A DNA stretch of 15,336 nt from positions 1 through 15,336 of the forward strand of contig CANLGS010000023.1 of the NCBI GenBank assembly GCA_947490035.1. Reading direction: 5' to 3'. The translations under genes and the position numbers were made by a program. The notes below the pieces were generated by a model. That model was not told the DNA's origin. It searched no databases and worked only from the letters and a program-made list of their open reading frames with translations. This stretch comes from Gemmataceae bacterium (GTDB lineage Bacteria > Planctomycetota > Planctomycetia > Gemmatales > Gemmataceae). Below, one piece after another: positions 1 through 6,614 of this stretch (position 1 is the first letter of the stretch; the number at the start of each line of letters is the position of its first letter).

Positions 1-1142
1 CGCACGAACGCGTTCGGCCCCGCGGCGAGGTGCCCGACGGCGAAGTCGTGGCGCCCGTCGTCGGTGGCGCAGCGCAGGAACAGCGTCTGTTGTCCGGCGG
101 TGAAGAACGTGTGACGCCGATACCCGCCGAGTTCGGAGATCGGGTCCGTTGACGCGCAGTCTTCGATCGTTACGCGCCGCGAGCTTTCCCACACCGCGAC
201 CGCGGAGCCGGCGAAGTGCGCGAACCGGACTTCGCGCACCCACACGTCCTCGGCGTTCTCGACGGTGATCCCGGTCCACGCGTGATCTTCGTCGCGCGGG
301 TTGCTCTTGTCGTAAGCGGATTCGACGCGCAGGTTCTCGACCCCGACGTTCCGCACGCGCCCGGGCCAGGTGTAAGACCGCACCGTGTAGCGCGCGTGGG
401 CCGCGTCGAGCGCGGACGTGAGCGGCGCGTCGAGCGCGATCGTGTTGCCGTCAATCTTCGTGACGACACGCTCCCAGCGGAGGTCGAGCGTCCCCGGCTT
501 CCAGTCGAGGTACGAACCGGTGTCGCGCGACGGGAACCGATCCATCCCGACGGCCGCGATCCACTCCTTCGTACTCGGGTGTTCGATCAACACCGTGTCG
601 CCGACCTTCAGGCCGTCAGTCGAATCGAGCTTCAGTTGGTTCGCGCCGACGGGCACGTACTTGTCGGTCACGGCCCGCGCCTTGTCCGAAACGCGGTTCG
701 ATTCGCCGCGGACTTGAACCACCGCTCGCCGGTCCGTGCCGGTCGCGACGAGGACGGTTTCCTTCCCCTGCCCGCGCAGAACAACCCCGCTTGCGGCTAG
801 TCGCACGTGCCCACCGATCTCGTGCCGGCCCGCGAGCAGGAGGACCGCGCCACGAAAGCCGTTCGCGTCTGGTTTCAACCCCGCGACGTGATCGATCGCC
901 GCCTGAACGCGCGCCGTGCTGTCGCCCTTCACGGCGGGTACGGTGACCACGACAGGCACATCGGGAATCGCCGCGCCTCCGCCGTAACCGGCGAACGAGA
1001 AGTCGGGCACGCGATTTCCGCGCGCGTCGGTCGCGTAGGTCAGCCGCCCGTCGGCTCCGGGCAGCGCGAACCGCTTCGGCGGGGCCGCCGGTGCGGCGCC
1101 CGCGAGAACTGCGGCCAGGGTGAGACCGACAAAGCGACGCAT
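1..1142 (-). CDS. Secreted right-handed beta-helix (pectate-lyase-like) protein, 3' end beyond window
   Basis: Open reading frame of 380 codons that starts at an ATG at 1142 and is still open at the left edge, so the C-terminus is missing. Residues 1-20 (MRRFVGLTLAAVLAGAAPAA) form a signal peptide, pointing to export. Residues 46-55 (PDFSFAGYGG) and 75-85 (STARVQAAIDH) are the usual opening of pectate-lyase-superfamily and other parallel beta-helix proteins. Short hydrophobic rungs follow (GVVLRGQGKETVLVA at 119-133; VRNVGVENLRVES at 263-275; GITVENAEDVWVREVRFAHF at 291-310), as expected for stacked coils. A polysaccharide lyase or hydrolase role is plausible, but no catalytic site can be assigned, so the substrate is unknown. 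No clear Shine-Dalgarno lies before the ATG. It is divergent from the GntR regulator, which may control it (inference). Confidence 0.8.
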   Translation of the reverse strand, partial: MRRFVGLTLAAVLAGAAPAAPPKRFALPGADGRLTYATDARGNRVPDFSFAGYGGGAAIPDVPVVVTVPAVKGDSTARVQAAIDHVAGLKPDANGFRGAVLLLAGRHEIGGHVRLAASGVVLRGQGKETVLVATGTDRRAVVQVRGESNRVSDKARAVTDKYVPVGANQLKLDSTDGLKVGDTVLIEHPSTKEWIAAVGMDRFPSRDTGSYLDWKPGTLDLRWERVVTKIDGNTIALDAPLTSALDAAHARYTVRSYTWPGRVRNVGVENLRVESAYDKSNPRDEDHAWTGITVENAEDVWVREVRFAHFAGSAVAVWESSRRVTIEDCASTDPISELGGYRRHTFFTAGQQTLFLRCATDDGRHDFAVGHLAAGPNAFV

Positions 1143-1198
1143 GAGGATTGGCCGGGGAACCGTTACGAGATCAGCCGCGAAAAATGCCTAACTCACGA

Positions 1199-1227
1199 TT
1201 GAGACTCTACTGGCATCTCAGTAAGAT
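1199..1227 (+). promoter_or_regulatory. Sigma70-like promoter of the GntR gene
   Basis: TTGAGA (1199-1204), a 17-base spacer, then TAAGAT (1222-1227). This fits the -35/-10 consensus well and would start transcription near 1234, leaving a leader of about 65 bases before the GntR start codon. Prediction by eye only. Confidence 0.5.
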
Positions 1228-1239
1228 ACAAGTACACTT
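1209..1239. promoter_or_regulatory. Two short inverted repeats, candidate GntR operator
   Basis: ACTG-N6-CAGT (1209-1222) overlaps the spacer and the edge of the -10 box. AAGT-N2-ACTT (1230-1239) covers the predicted transcription start. GntR-family dimers bind short palindromes at such positions, so this is a reasonable place for autoregulation and for control of the divergent beta-helix gene. The arms are only 4 bases each, so chance occurrence is possible. Confidence 0.3.
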
Positions 1240-1298
1240 TTTGACAGTTCGCTTGGAACCGCGACTGCGTTTCGATTGGCCGCGCCCGGAGACTGGGA

Positions 1299-1991
1299 AT
1301 GTCTACGCCAGTGGGGAACGACTCTGTATCGCTCGTGAACGGACACAACCCGGTGCGGGCGCTGCTCAAGGATCGGGCCTACGAGCGGATCAAGTCGCGG
1401 TTGCTCAACAACGACTACCCGCCGGGCACGTTCCTGTCCGAGCGCCAGTTGGCCGACAACCTGGGGATGAGCAAGACGCCGGTGAAGGCCGCGCTGGAGC
1501 GGCTCGAAGCGGAAGGGTACATCACGGTCTCGCCGCAGCAGGGCGTCGTCGTCCGGGTACTATCGATTCGCGAGATCGCCGACCAGTACGAGATCCGTTC
1601 GGCGCTGGAATCGTTCGCCCTGCGCGCCGTGGCCGGGCGCCTCACGGCGGAGCAGATCGGGCGAGTTCGCGCGAACCTGGACGCGCAGGCGCGGTTGCGT
1701 GGGACCGGTGAGGTGGCCCAAGCCGTCGAACTGGACGCGGAGTTCCACACGCAGTTCGCGGAGTTCCTCGGGAACAAAGAGATCATTCACGTTGTGGGCC
1801 AGTTGCGCGACAAGATGCAGCGCATCGTGACCCAGGTGTTCCACCTGGCCCCGTCCCGGATCGGGACGAGCCACGCGGAACACGCCGCGATCGCGGAGGC
1901 CGTCATCGGCGGCGACGGGACGCGCGCCGCCCACCTCATCGAACGACACCTCGAACTCGGCAAGCAACTCATCCTCTCGCCGCGCGGTTGA
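1299..1991 (+). CDS. GntR-family transcriptional regulator, FadR/FCD type
   Basis: 230 residues, the usual length for the FadR subfamily. The N-terminal winged helix spans about residues 20-88: RAYERIKSRLL, PPGTFLSERQLADNLGMSKT (41-60, helix-turn-helix), then PVKAALERLEAEGYITV and the wing QQGVVV. The C-terminal all-helical FCD domain covers about 95-225. Its metal/ligand-binding residues appear as D146 and H150 (ELDAEFH), H195 (HAEH) and H217 (IERHLE). Such proteins are repressors or activators that respond to small organic acids and control sugar-acid or amino-acid catabolism; the ligand cannot be read here. GGAG at 1288-1291 sits 7 bases before the ATG. Divergent from a secreted beta-helix protein, so control of polysaccharide breakdown is an attractive but unproven idea. 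Confidence 0.93.
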   Translation: MSTPVGNDSVSLVNGHNPVRALLKDRAYERIKSRLLNNDYPPGTFLSERQLADNLGMSKTPVKAALERLEAEGYITVSPQQGVVVRVLSIREIADQYEIRSALESFALRAVAGRLTAEQIGRVRANLDAQARLRGTGEVAQAVELDAEFHTQFAEFLGNKEIIHVVGQLRDKMQRIVTQVFHLAPSRIGTSHAEHAAIAEAVIGGDGTRAAHLIERHLELGKQLILSPRG

Positions 1992-2373
1992 ACGAAGCTC
2001 TCCCCGAACACAACACTTCGCGGCGTGGTGACCGGCCCTTTTTCACGTCGCACGCCCTCGCGGACGCGTGGCAAGACGCCGGCGACGCTAGCGATGACAT
2101 TCTCACGCACTGTCGCGACACTCACGCGACGCACGTGCGCGGGTGCTGGGTTGTACGCTGTCACGAAGCGACATCGGCTGACAACGATTGCGCGCAACTC
2201 CCCCATCCCTCAAACTTGCTCCGACACGCTTGAGGCATAAATCCCGGCCAATGCGCTCGCGGAGGAAGGCGGACACCGCCTCGGCCGTTCGGCAGGCTCT
2301 CGCGTTCGGCCCGGATTCGCGGTAGAGTTGTCGCTTGTTCGTGCCGGGGCGAGCGGGCCGCGAGAGGGGACAC
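1992..2373. other. Intergenic stretch, no supported gene
   Basis: About 380 bases between the regulator and the HsdM remnant. Open frames here are short, Arg/Thr/Ser-rich and lack family resemblance or ribosome sites. Visible structure is limited to a 10-base palindrome CGCACGTGCG (2130-2139), a small hairpin AGGCGG-ACA-CCGCCT near 2267-2281, and a T-run after GGCCC near 2036-2043 without a convincing stem. It may mark the left border of the decayed element. Confidence 0.5.
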
Positions 2374-2760
2374 ATGGGCCGGAAGAAGGTCGTGACTGCC
2401 GACGCACCGAAGGACGCCGACGGCGCGCCGAACGGCAACGGCTCGTCACTGAAGGACTTGCTCAAGGAACTGTGGGAGGCCGCGGTCAACCTGCGCGGGT
2501 CCATCGAGCCGGCCGACTACAAGCGGTACGTCCTGCCCATCATCTTCCTTCGGTTCCCGTCGTTGCGGTACGAGCGCCGGCGGGCCGAACTCGAAGCGCT
2601 CATCGCCGACCCGAACAGCACCCACCACACCACGAACAAGAAACACGCCGCCGCGATCCTGAACAGCCCGGACGAGTACCAGGCCGGTGGCGCGTTCATC
2701 GTGCCCGAAGAGGTGCGGTGGGCGAAGATCGTCGAAGCCGCCCGCAAGGGCGACATCCGG
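2374..2760 (+). pseudogene. hsdM: Truncated type I restriction-modification DNA methyltransferase (HsdM N-terminal fragment)
   Basis: About 129 residues match the N-terminal helical domain of type I modification subunits: LKDLLKELWEAAVNLRGSIE (26-45), PADYKRYVLPIIFLRF (46-61), ERRRAELEALI (67-77), then VPEEVRWAKIVEAARKGDI (110-128). Full-length HsdM is roughly 500 residues or more and carries the SAM motif and NPPF; neither is present. After residue 129 the frame stays open to 3042, but composition changes to Ser/Ala/Arg-rich sequence with no resemblance, and the next recognisable segment is an integrase in another frame. AGGGGA (2365-2370) stands just before the ATG, so the original start seems kept. 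No hsdS or hsdR is nearby. It cannot be an active methyltransferase. Confidence 0.75.
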
Positions 2761-2908
2761 CTGCAGTCCGCGAGCCACTCGCCCGCCGCGAGCAGTTCCG
2801 CGAGGAGTGCTTCCCGGTCGCGGCAATCGGCATCCGGTGCGCAAGCCATGAGAGTCGGATCCGTTGGGGGAAAAAGGGTATCAGGCCCAGCGCCCGGCGG
2901 TGCGCGAG

Positions 2909-3552
2909 ATGGCATTCATGAGTCAGGGTCAGGCGAAGTGGTTCCGGGAGGCCGCGAAAGCCAACCAGAACTTCGCCCGCTACGCGACGACGCTCGGTTC
3001 GGGTTGTCGCCAGGGCGAGTTGCTCGCTCGAGCGTGGGCTGACTTGGATCTCGCAAAAAGGACGTTGGAGGTGCGGCGGGCGCTGTCCCAGGTGAAGGGC
3101 AAGTTCACGTTGAAGGAACCGAAGTCGCGAACCAGTCGGCGCACCGTCACGCTACCGCCCGTTCGTCGTCTCGGCGATTCAAGACCAGCGCGCGGCAGCG
3201 CTGAAGGGCGGGCGAATCACCGGCCCCGTGTTCCGCGCTCGCACGCCCGGTTACCTCGACAGGAAGAACGTGCTTCGGGCATTCCGAACGATCGTCGAGA
3301 GGGCGAACCAGTCGAAAAAGAGAGTCTGCGGAGAAAACCAAGACGGAACCAGATCTGATCTCGGCATCGCTCCGGTTTCACGACCTGCGGCACACGCACG
3401 CGACGGGACTAATCGGGGCGGGGAGTTCGATCAAGGTCGTGTCGCGACGCCTCGGACACAGCGACATCAGTATCACACTGCGGGTCTACGCGCACCTGCT
3501 CCCGGACGACGACGAGAAACTCGCGAACCAGTCGGAAGCGGCAGTCGGATGA
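2909..3552 (+). pseudogene. Tyrosine recombinase/phage integrase, catalytic half, two frameshifts
   Basis: Reading across three frames gives a complete integrase catalytic domain. Part 1 (about 2909-3157): LGSGCRQGELLARAW with the first catalytic Arg, then FTLKEPKSRTSRRTVTLP with the beta-hairpin Lys. A +1 shift at the C-run around 3155-3160 moves to FVVSAIQDQRAAALKGG, GPVFRART and NVLRAFRTIVERAN. A second shift near 3308-3330 restores LRFHDLRHTHATGLIGAG (H-x-x-R), VVSRRLGHSDI (His) and TLRVYAHL (nucleophilic Tyr), ending at TGA 3550-3552. All catalytic residues survive, but not in one frame. The N-terminal arm and core-binding domains are absent, since upstream sequence belongs to the HsdM fragment and a junction. 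The gene ends 87 bases from the tRNA-Val 3' end, the classical integrase position. Confidence 0.88.
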
Positions 3553-3597
3553 GATTGGGCGTACAACGGCATATTTCCGATCCTACTCCGCAAACGA

Positions 3598-3631
3598 CAA
3601 GGGCCGCAACCCATTCGGTTTGCGGCCCTTG
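3598..3631 (-). terminator. Strong hairpin downstream of tRNA-Val
   Basis: A perfect 12-bp stem with a 10-base loop: CAAGGGCCGCAA (3598-3609) pairs with TTGCGGCCCTTG (3620-3631). It lies 8 bases beyond the tRNA 3' end on the minus strand and also follows the integrase remnant on the plus strand. No long T-run follows on either side, so it may act as a processing or weak bidirectional terminator. Confidence 0.6.
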
Positions 3632-3638
3632 CGTCGAG

Positions 3639-3712
3639 TGCGCGTTACTGGACTTGAACCAGTGACCCCCACAATGTCAATGTGGTACTCTAGCCAACTG
3701 AGCTAAACGCGC
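3639..3712 (-). tRNA. tRNA-Val (anticodon GAC)
   Basis: On the minus strand the full cloverleaf can be drawn: acceptor GCGCGTT/AACGCGC, D-arm GCTC-loop-GAGT (one G-T pair), anticodon arm CCACA-TTGACAT-TGTGG with anticodon GAC, variable loop GGGTC, T-arm ACTGG-TTCAAGT-CCAGT, discriminator A at 3639. No CCA is encoded. It reads GTC and GTT valine codons. The 3' end faces the integrase remnant, making this gene the likely integration target. Confidence 0.96.
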
Positions 3713-3771
3713 TTTTAACTGAGATTCGCGGGCTTTCATTGCGGGTATGGTACTTCTGCACTTCCGTCCTT

Positions 3772-3891
3772 TACACCCGCTTCTACACCCGGCAGACCCT
3801 GAATTGTGGTCTGTTACTGCCACAACAGACCAAGAACACCGCGACGCCCGTAGGAGAGGAGTCACCAGATACAAAGGCGATTCTACACCCG
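3772..3891 (+). repeat. Three direct repeats of TACACCCG upstream of tRNA-Val
   Basis: TACACCCG occurs at 3772-3779, 3784-3791 and 3884-3891; the last two share the longer TTCTACACCCG and start exactly 100 bases apart, and the first two are 12 bases apart. Short directly repeated sites like these resemble integrase arm-type binding sites, but this is only a resemblance. Confidence 0.4.
3793..3832. repeat. Nested inverted repeats with two mutually exclusive hairpins
   Basis: TGGTCTGTT (3807-3815) pairs perfectly with AACAGACCA (3824-3832) across an 8-base loop. The same GGTCTG (3808-3813) can instead pair with CAGACC at 3793-3798. The arrangement CAGACC / GGTCTG / CAGACC allows either stem but not both. 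It lies about 80-120 bases upstream of the tRNA start (tRNA orientation) and just before the second integrase remnant. Confidence 0.55.
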
Positions 3892-4040
3892 TTCCGGCCG
3901 CTGGCAAGCCTCAGAAACCGAACAAGCTTTAACCGGACTTCCCGCTCTTCGCGCGCGCCACCGGCGTGTGGGCGAAGAAGATCCGCGGGAAGATGAACTA
4001 CTTCGGGGCGTGGGCCGATCCCGACGCCGCGCTCGCCAAT
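3879..4040 (+). pseudogene. Integrase remnant, N-terminal DNA-binding part, in-frame stop
   Basis: In one frame the sequence reads GKPQKPNKL, stop (TAA at 3930-3932), then [20 protein letters not shown] followed by [16 protein letters not shown]. This resembles the opening of planctomycete-type tyrosine integrases (Pro-rich start, then PDFPLF.HA.G.WAKK.RGK..YFG.W.DP..AL), a small arm-type DNA-binding domain. After residue AN the match is lost and the frame stops at 4095-4097. No core-binding or catalytic domain follows. Together with the catalytic half at 2909-3552 it places integrase debris on both sides of tRNA-Val; the two pieces do not add up to one gene, since the core-binding region is missing from both. 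Family assignment rests on memory of the family pattern. Confidence 0.68.
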
Positions 4041-4203
4041 GCAAAAGGAAATGCGACCGCACTTGGCGAAGGAAGCGGTACGTTGCGTCCGCGGTAGGGA
4101 AAGGGGTAGCCGCCATGCCGGACGGCGATGCGATCCTGACCGCGCCCGACGAGCGACCCCAGACAGAAGGTTCCGCCCCACACCCGCGCACTACCTTGCC
4201 CAA

Positions 4204-4228
4204 GGTCAATCCCGGCGTAGGCTTGACC
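4204..4228. promoter_or_regulatory. Inverted repeat GGTCAA-N13-TTGACC
   Basis: Perfect 6-base arms (4204-4209 and 4223-4228), 36 bases before the start of the membrane-protein gene. A weak promoter-like pair, TTGCCC (4196-4201) and TAGGCT (4218-4223) with 16-base spacing, overlaps it, so it could be an operator. The upstream stretch 4041-4203 holds no supported gene; a 41-residue frame at 4115-4240 has no resemblance to anything I know. Confidence 0.3.
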
Positions 4229-4263
4229 GCTGCCCGGTGACCAATGGTCTTCACAGGTGCCGT

Positions 4264-4704
4264 ATGCCCCGTCACAGGGATGACGACGATGACGAGGAGT
4301 TGAGGCGCGCGGTGCGGAGAGGTCGGCGAAGGGGCCGACAACGCGACAACACGGGCCGTATGGTTTCACTGATTGCCATCTGCGCCGCACTCGGACTGGC
4401 CGCGATCTGTCTCCTGTTGTCGTTCCTGGTTCCGTTCGCGGTCTACCCGGCCATGGCGGTCGGCGCGATGATGGCCCTCGCCGGGAGCATTTGGTTCTAC
4501 GTCGCCGTCGGCACCGAGGGCGGCGCGAACGAGTTGATGCTCTGTCTGATCGTGCCGTTCTACGCCCTGCGCTACAGCGCGGCGAACCCCGACCAGACGA
4601 AGCGCCCGCTGCGCCTGGCCCTGTTGGGCGCCGTCGTGATGCTCGGCGGCCTGGTCGCATCACGGTCCGCGGGAACATCAAGAACAGGCCGCAGGAGGTG
4701 GTGA
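4264..4704 (+). CDS. Small multi-pass membrane protein, probably the N-terminal half of a frameshifted gene
   Basis: 146 residues from the ATG at 4264. The cytoplasmic start is strongly charged (MPRHRDDDDDEELRRAVRRG, then more Arg). Hydrophobic segments lie at about 33-56, 58-82, 91-103 and 116-132. The ATG was chosen because the acidic/basic start followed by membrane spans is a common planctomycete layout; upstream in-frame sequence lacks such character. The last 14 residues (SRSAGTSRTGRRRW) look out of frame, and the following DUF1349-like domain in the frame one base back begins right after the last membrane span. The TGA at 4702-4704 overlaps a GTG of the next frame. No function is known; possibly an anchor for the outside domain. 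Confidence 0.7.
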   Translation: MPRHRDDDDDEELRRAVRRGRRRGRQRDNTGRMVSLIAICAALGLAAICLLLSFLVPFAVYPAMAVGAMMALAGSIWFYVAVGTEGGANELMLCLIVPFYALRYSAANPDQTKRPLRLALLGAVVMLGGLVASRSAGTSRTGRRRW

Positions 4705-5396
4705 ATAACGGCAACCAGAACGCCGGGGATCAGCCGCCCCCGCAGCCGAAAGCCCCGGAACCCAAGGCCGCGCCGAAGCCCAAGGAACTGGCCGACTGGG
4801 GTCTGGCGATCGACCCGGACGGCGACTGCAAGTTCACCCCGGACGGCAAGAAGTCACTGACCATCGAGGTGCCCGGCACCTGGCACGACCTGAACCCGCG
4901 CGGCGACAAGCTGAACGCGCCGCGGGTGGTGCGCACCGTCGAGGGGGACTTCTCCCTGGCGGTGAAAGTGACCGGCAACTTCAAGCCCAACGGCAGGTCG
5001 CAGAACCCCGACAGCGTGCCCAGCAACGGCGGCGGGATCGTCGTGTGGAACCACGCCGGCAACTTCGTCCGTCCGGAGCGAATCGGCATCTCGCGCGAGG
5101 GCAAGGCGGGGACGTTCATCCTGTTCGTGGAGCGCGAGGACTTCGATCAGAGGGCGGAACACAACGCGGCGTACCCGGGCGGGGACTGCTACCTGCGGCT
5201 GGAGCGTAAAGGCGGCCAGATCGCCGGCTCGGTCTCCACCGGCGGCACCGGGTGGCAGAAGCTGAAGCCGATCGACACCTTGTGGCCGGCGCAGCTCAAG
5301 GTCGGGTTGAGCGCCGCGAACTCGAACTCCGCTCCGCTCACGGTCAAGTTCGAAGAAATGGTGTTCACCGGGAAGACCGTGCCGCAGCCGAAGTAA
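4701..5396 (+). CDS. DUF1349-like concanavalin-fold domain protein
   Basis: From GTG 4701 the frame gives 231 residues: a Pro/Lys-rich linker (QPPPQPKAPEPKAAPKPKEL), then a domain of about 200 residues. Family-like blocks are GDFSLAVKVTGNF, GGGIVVWNHAGNFVRPERIG, CYLRLERKGG, SVSTGGTGWQKL and LKVGLSAANS, matching the jelly-roll DUF1349 pattern (GDF, a Trp/Asn carbohydrate-like face, LRL.R.G, S.DG..W, vGl.a.s). Such domains are usually extracytoplasmic and may bind sugars; this is family knowledge. The frame has no signal peptide. AGGAGG (4693-4698) is only 2 bases before GTG 4701, too close for normal initiation. Upstream the same frame reads ITVRGNIKNRPQEV, which joins naturally to the preceding membrane span with a -1 shift near 4657-4662. 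Most likely one split gene. Confidence 0.78.
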   Translation: MNNGNQNAGDQPPPQPKAPEPKAAPKPKELADWGLAIDPDGDCKFTPDGKKSLTIEVPGTWHDLNPRGDKLNAPRVVRTVEGDFSLAVKVTGNFKPNGRSQNPDSVPSNGGGIVVWNHAGNFVRPERIGISREGKAGTFILFVEREDFDQRAEHNAAYPGGDCYLRLERKGGQIAGSVSTGGTGWQKLKPIDTLWPAQLKVGLSAANSNSAPLTVKFEEMVFTGKTVPQPK

Positions 5397-5458
5397 GACT
5401 AGACGGCGCGTCCGAGCTTTCCGAATGAAGCGCAACCCGCGCACGCGCGGATTGGCGG

Positions 5459-5487
5459 TTGTCTTCGGCCCGCGCGGCGCCCACAAT
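5459..5487 (+). promoter_or_regulatory. Candidate promoter of the WD40 gene
   Basis: TTGTCT (5459-5464), 17-base spacer, CACAAT (5482-5487); each hexamer matches the sigma70 consensus at four of six positions. It would start transcription near 5494, about 32 bases before the ATG. Confidence 0.42.
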
Positions 5488-5525
5488 GTCGGTCCCGCCC
5501 CGAACTTCCCTACGAGATACTCGCC

Positions 5526-6614
5526 ATGACCCGCGTTCGCTTCGCGCTCTTCTGCCTCGGCGTCGTTGCCGTGCTGCCCGCGGCCGTCGCACAGCCCGCG
5601 CCCGTGAAGGCCCACACCGCACTCGTTCACGCGGTCGCGGTATCGCCCGACGGCAAGACGCTCGCCACCGCCGGGTTCGACAACGTGGTCAAACTCTGGG
5701 ACATTGCCGCCGATGGCTCTCTGAAGGAGAAGAAGGTACTCGCCGGGCACACCGGGCCGGTGTACGCGGTCGCGTTCCACCCCACCGACGCCAAACTCGT
5801 CGCCACCGCCAGCCAGGACAAGACCGCGCGCGTGTGGGACATGACCGACGGCAAGATGAAGACCGAGTTCAAGGGCCACACCGACATCGTGGACACGATC
5901 GCCTTCAGCCCCGATGGGAAGTCGCTCGCCACCGGCGGCGCGGACAAGTCCGTGAAGTTGTGGAACCAGACCGACGGCAAGGAACTCAAGGCGCTCGGCG
6001 TCCACGACGGCTCCGTGTACGTCGTCGCGTTCAGCCCGGACGGCAAGTTGCTCGCGTCGGCCGGCGCCGGCAAGGACAACCTCGTCAAGATCTGGGACGT
6101 GAAGGAGCAGAAGGAGGTGACGCAACTCAAGGGCCACGAGCAACCGGTCACGGCCGTGGTGTTCGCGGACAACGAGCTGGTCGTCACGGCGTCGATGGAC
6201 CGCACCATCCGCACCTGGACGACGAAGGGCGGCAAGGAGCCGAAGGTCGAACCGAAAGTTGATCCGAAGAAGGATCCGCCGAAAGACGCGAAGGTTGATC
6301 CGAAAGACCCGAAAGTTGATCCGAAAGACCCGAAGAAGGATCCGCCGAAGGAGATGAAAGACCCCAAGGAGTTGAAGAAGTTCGGGCCGACCAGCGACGA
6401 CCCTTACGCAATTGCGTGGGACGCGAAGTCGAAGACGCTCGCGGTCTGCGGCTACTCCGGGCAGATCACCACGTGGACGCTGGACGCGGACAAGCCTAAG
6501 TTCACGAAGGCGATCAAGAACCCCGGCTACTGCGTCGCGTTCACCGCGGACGGGAAATCGGTCATCACCGGCCACGACAACGGCACGGTTGCGGTCACTC
6601 CGCTGGGGAAGTGA
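5526..6614 (+). CDS. Secreted WD40-repeat beta-propeller protein
   Basis: 362 residues. A signal peptide covers 1-22 (FALFCLGVVAVLPAAVA), so the protein is exported. Seven WD40-type blades can be counted: about 29-61, 74-106, 117-147, 159-192, 203-232, 291-320 and 333-361. Typical signatures are VAVSPDGKTLATAG, VVKLWDI, GHTGPVYAVAF, KTARVWDM, GHTDIVDTIAFSPDG and LVKIWDV. The count fits one closed seven-blade ring. Between blades 5 and 6 lies a Lys/Asp/Pro repeat linker (about 234-287), an uncommon insertion. Propellers of this type serve as protein-interaction platforms; the partner is unknown. Its last 20 bases overlap the convergent lipoprotein gene on the other strand. No strong Shine-Dalgarno is seen. 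Confidence 0.93.
   Translation: MTRVRFALFCLGVVAVLPAAVAQPAPVKAHTALVHAVAVSPDGKTLATAGFDNVVKLWDIAADGSLKEKKVLAGHTGPVYAVAFHPTDAKLVATASQDKTARVWDMTDGKMKTEFKGHTDIVDTIAFSPDGKSLATGGADKSVKLWNQTDGKELKALGVHDGSVYVVAFSPDGKLLASAGAGKDNLVKIWDVKEQKEVTQLKGHEQPVTAVVFADNELVVTASMDRTIRTWTTKGGKEPKVEPKVDPKKDPPKDAKVDPKDPKVDPKDPKKDPPKEMKDPKELKKFGPTSDDPYAIAWDAKSKTLAVCGYSGQITTWTLDADKPKFTKAIKNPGYCVAFTADGKSVITGHDNGTVAVTPLGK
6258..6349 (+). repeat. In-gene tandem repeats encoding the KVDPKDP linker
   Basis: GTTGATCCGAA occurs at 6258-6268, 6294-6304 and 6315-6325. The 20-mer CCGAAGAAGGATCCGCCGAA occurs at 6264-6283 and again at 6330-6349, 66 bases apart. All spacings are multiples of three, so copy-number changes would keep the WD40 frame open. 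Confidence 0.85.

Noticed and set aside
710..721. A 12-base match (GGACTTGAACCA) to the T-arm of tRNA-Val, possible second attachment site
   Set aside because: It lies inside the beta-helix coding sequence, is short, and corresponds to the near-universal T-loop sequence; no longer match to the tRNA 3' end surrounds it.
2864..3358. Taking the 164-codon frame as an intact small protein
   Set aside because: Only its first part resembles an integrase; after about 3157 the sequence turns into Arg/Pro-rich out-of-frame translation, and the true continuation is in the next frame.
4854..6575. Long open frame (573 codons) on the minus strand opposite the WD40 gene
   Set aside because: It is the antisense of the high-GC WD40 and DUF1349 genes; its repetitive Phe-Arg-Val stretch is only the reverse of the Lys-Asp-Pro linker, and it spans the gap between two real genes.
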